This document shows, piece after piece, positions 5,889-7,514 of a stretch of 7,514 bases of DNA. The stretch is from Gammaproteobacteria bacterium. GTDB taxonomy: Bacteria; Pseudomonadota; Gammaproteobacteria; SZUA-140. The stretch's first letter is position 1; each line of letters begins with the position of its first letter. The notes below the pieces were generated by a model that saw only the letters and a program-made list of their open reading frames with translations, searched no databases and was not told where the DNA came from. The stretch lies in NCBI GenBank assembly GCA_026994735.1, contig JALWQD010000106.1:1-7514 (forward strand), given 5' to 3'. Both the position numbers and the translations under genes were made by a program.

Positions 5889-5982
5889 AGTGTGACGAAG
5901 TTCAGATTTTTGAGTTTTTGACGCTAATTGTGATGACCGCTCAGTGAGTGCGGTTTTGGCGAGATTTTAGGGGGAAAGCTGG

Positions 5983-6501
5983 ATGAGCGATGAAGTGGTG
6001 CGTGGGCCTGAAGATCCGCAGCGTCGGGACTTTCTTGAACAGGCGACCTGTGCCCTTGCTGGGGCCGGTGTGGCGGCGGCCTCATGGCCGTTTATCAGTA
6101 GTATGAATCCGGCGACGAATGTTGTTGCTGCTGCCAGTACCGAGGTCGATGTCAGCACTATCCAGCCGGGCATGTCGGAGACGGTGGCCTGGCAGGGTAA
6201 GCCGGTATTCATCGTTCACCGCACGGAGGAGCAGATTGCGCAAATGGCCCAGTCTGAAGGCGTCAAAGATCCGCAGCCGGATGAAGAGCGTGTACTGCAA
6301 CCGGAATGGCTGGTTGTCGTCGGCATCTGTACCCATCTGGGGTGTGTGCCGGGGCGCAACGATGAAGGCTGGCTTTGTCCTTGTCATGGCAGTGTCTATG
6401 ACAACAGTGGCCGTATTCTGCGTGGGCCGGCGCCGCGCAATCTGGAAGTGCCACCTTATGAATTTATTGCCGAGGAAAAAATTATTATCAAAAAAGCCTG
6501 A
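5983..6501 (+). CDS. petA: ubiquinol-cytochrome c reductase Rieske iron-sulfur subunit
   Basis: The Rieske [2Fe-2S] subunit of cytochrome bc1, which takes one electron from ubiquinol at the Qo site and passes it to cytochrome c1. The N-terminus has a twin-arginine type signal-anchor, QRRDFL (13-18), before a hydrophobic stretch at about 21-40 that anchors the protein. The two cluster boxes are CTHLGC (116-121) and CPCHGS (132-137). Ligands are Cys116, His118, Cys132 and His135, with a Cys121-Cys134 disulfide. Ser137 and Tyr139 (HGSVYD) are the hydrogen-bonding residues of high-potential, ubiquinol-type Rieske centres. At 172 residues it is slightly short, with only ten residues between boxes. 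The start is fixed by AGGGGG at 5969-5974, eight bases upstream. It is the first gene of the bc1 operon and is transcribed divergently from the DUF3179 operon. Confidence 0.96.
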   Translation: MSDEVVRGPEDPQRRDFLEQATCALAGAGVAAASWPFISSMNPATNVVAAASTEVDVSTIQPGMSETVAWQGKPVFIVHRTEEQIAQMAQSEGVKDPQPDEERVLQPEWLVVVGICTHLGCVPGRNDEGWLCPCHGSVYDNSGRILRGPAPRNLEVPPYEFIAEEKIIIKKA

Positions 6502-6519
6502 ATATTGATATCAGGTTTT
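6493..6519 (+). terminator. hairpin at the petA stop, possible attenuator
   Basis: AAAGCCTGA (6493-6501), which includes the petA stop codon, pairs with TCAGGTTTT (6511-6519), with one G-T wobble and a 9-base AT-rich loop. The right arm ends in a T-run, so the shape is that of a weak intrinsic terminator. With only a short GC core it would be leaky. It could lower transcription into petB or stabilise the petA end of a processed mRNA. Confidence 0.3.
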
Positions 6520-6531
6520 CCTCTGTTGGGA

Positions 6532-6544
6532 TTGATATTATCAA
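6532..6544. promoter_or_regulatory. TTGATA-T-TATCAA dyad before petB
   Basis: A perfect 6-bp inverted repeat around one base lies just before petB and abuts its ribosome binding site AAGGG (6543-6547). It reads as TTGAT-ATT-ATCAA, which resembles an FNR/ANR box (TTGAT-N4-ATCAA) but with three central bases instead of four. It is more likely coincidence or an RNA-level element than a true FNR site. Confidence 0.2.
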
Positions 6545-6557
6545 GGGATGTGCTGTC

Positions 6558-7514
6558 ATGAGTGAGCTTGTCAATTGGATCGATGAACGGTTTCCGCTCT
6601 CGGCATTCATCAAAAAGGAATTAACCGATTATCCGACGCCACGCAATCTGACTTCCTGGTGGAATTTTGGTTTTCTTGCCGGTGTCATATTGGTGTTGCA
6701 GGTTGTCAGCGGTCTTTTTCTGGCCATGCATTACAAGCCGGATGCCGCTCTGGCCTTTGATTCGGTCGAAAATATCATGCGCAATGTCAACTATGGTTGG
6801 TTGATACGTTATATGCATTCGACGGGCGGTTCGGCTTTCTTCGCGGTCATATTTATTCATATGGCACGTTCGCTTTTTTATAGCTGTTACCGACCGCCGC
6901 GCGAGCTGATGTGGTGGTCCGGTCAGTTACTGCTGTTATTGCTGATGGCCACGGCCTTTATGGGCTATCTGCTGCCCTGGGGGCAGATGTCGTACTGGGG
7001 CGCGCAGGTGATTACCAATCTGTTTCGTGCAACGCCGTTCTTTGGTGATGAAATTGTCCTCTGGCTGCGTGGTGATTTCTCGATCGGTGACGCGACACTG
7101 AATCGCTTTTTTGCCCTTCATTACCTGTTTCCATTTGTGATTGTCGGTTTTGTCTTTCTCCATCTCGTTGCCTTGCACTATGTCAAGAGCAGCAATCCTC
7201 TCGGGATTGATCTGGCTGATAAGGACAAGATTCCCTTTCATCCTTATTTCACGATAAAGGATCTCTACGGTCTTTGTCTGTTTCTGATCGTTTTCTGCGC
7301 CTTTGTTTTTTTTAAACCGACCTTTTTTCTCGAGGCGGCGAACAGTATTCCTGCGAATCCGATGAAGACGCCGGCACATATTGTGCCGGAGTGGTATTTT
7401 CTTCCCTTTTACGCCATCCTGCGCTCGATTCCGGATTTGGTCGGTGGGGTTATCGCCATGGGTTTGTCAGTGGTGATCTTTGCTGCCATGCCCTATCTCG
7501 ATCGCTCGACGATT
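6558..7514 (+). CDS. petB: cytochrome b subunit of cytochrome bc1 (3' truncated by window)
   Basis: The first 319 codons of cytochrome b, the membrane core of the bc1 complex, which carries hemes bL and bH and both quinone sites. The frame is open to the window edge; about 80 more residues are expected. Heme ligands are the pairs His87/His101 and His188/His202, each 14 residues apart as in bc1. The Qo-site motif PEWY is at 277-280. The cd-loop block GYLLPWGQMSYWG (136-148) and the family stretch ALAFDSVENIMRNVNYGWLIRY (64-85, quoted in part: FDSVENIM) are intact. Hydrophobic helices fall near 36-57, 88-107, 122-140, 186-207, 236-254 and 293-312. In RSLFYSCYRPPREL (104-117), SC replaces the commoner GS. 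The ATG at 6558 follows AAGGG at 6543-6547. It lies 56 bases after petA; petC should follow. Confidence 0.96.
   Translation, partial: MSELVNWIDERFPLSAFIKKELTDYPTPRNLTSWWNFGFLAGVILVLQVVSGLFLAMHYKPDAALAFDSVENIMRNVNYGWLIRYMHSTGGSAFFAVIFIHMARSLFYSCYRPPRELMWWSGQLLLLLLMATAFMGYLLPWGQMSYWGAQVITNLFRATPFFGDEIVLWLRGDFSIGDATLNRFFALHYLFPFVIVGFVFLHLVALHYVKSSNPLGIDLADKDKIPFHPYFTIKDLYGLCLFLIVFCAFVFFKPTFFLEAANSIPANPMKTPAHIVPEWYFLPFYAILRSIPDLVGGVIAMGLSVVIFAAMPYLDRSTI

Noticed and set aside
5918..5946. A petA promoter using TTGACG at 5918-5923
   Set aside because: The -35 is good, but at 17 bases spacing the -10 would be TCAGTG, a poor match, and neighbouring spacings are no better. The petA promoter remains unassigned.
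6532..6544. An FNR/ANR binding site before petB
   Set aside because: The half sites TTGAT and ATCAA are present but separated by three bases instead of four. The position next to the petB ribosome binding site inside an operon is also unusual.

Overview
The window looks like chromosomal DNA of a gammaproteobacterium, probably an environmental, respiring lineage. It encodes a ubiquinone-type cytochrome bc1 complex (Rieske protein then cytochrome b), a proteobacterial P-loop protein paired with a MetA-family acyltransferase, and an ArsS-type arsenosugar radical SAM enzyme. Base composition and gene style look even throughout. I see no insertion sequence, CRISPR array, tRNA, rRNA or phage gene.

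Layout, left to right. (1) Positions 1-408 hold perhaps the last codons of a gene ending at 67. A gene-free leader follows, with a plausible sigma-70 promoter and a perfect 15-bp dyad. (2) Positions 409-771 (+) encode a small exported protein of unknown function, closed by a strong hairpin terminator at 792-830. (3) Positions 861-1709 and 1709-2794 (+) form a translationally coupled pair: a shikimate-kinase-like P-loop NTPase and a divergent homoserine O-succinyltransferase-family enzyme. A hairpin follows the second stop. (4) On the opposite strand, converging on that pair, DUF3179 (5809-4829), a TVP38/TMEM64 membrane protein (4766-4038) and ArsS (4023-3055) read as one operon. An in-frame but interrupted reading frame lies just beyond arsS. 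(5) A divergent intergenic region at 5810-5982 separates this operon from petA (5983-6501, +) and petB (6558 onward, +), which runs off the right edge.

How the genes work together. The bc1 genes are core quinol:cytochrome c respiration, and petC is expected just outside the window. The ArsS operon places a cytosolic SAM-dependent arsenic enzyme next to an inner-membrane protein and a periplasmic Cys-pair protein. This suggests synthesis plus envelope handling of an organoarsenical or related compound, but the arsenite methyltransferase is not in this window. The P-loop/MetA-like pair is the least understood part. The acyltransferase keeps its catalytic triad but has changed the residue that normally sets acyl-CoA choice, so its substrate should not be assumed to be homoserine plus succinyl-CoA.
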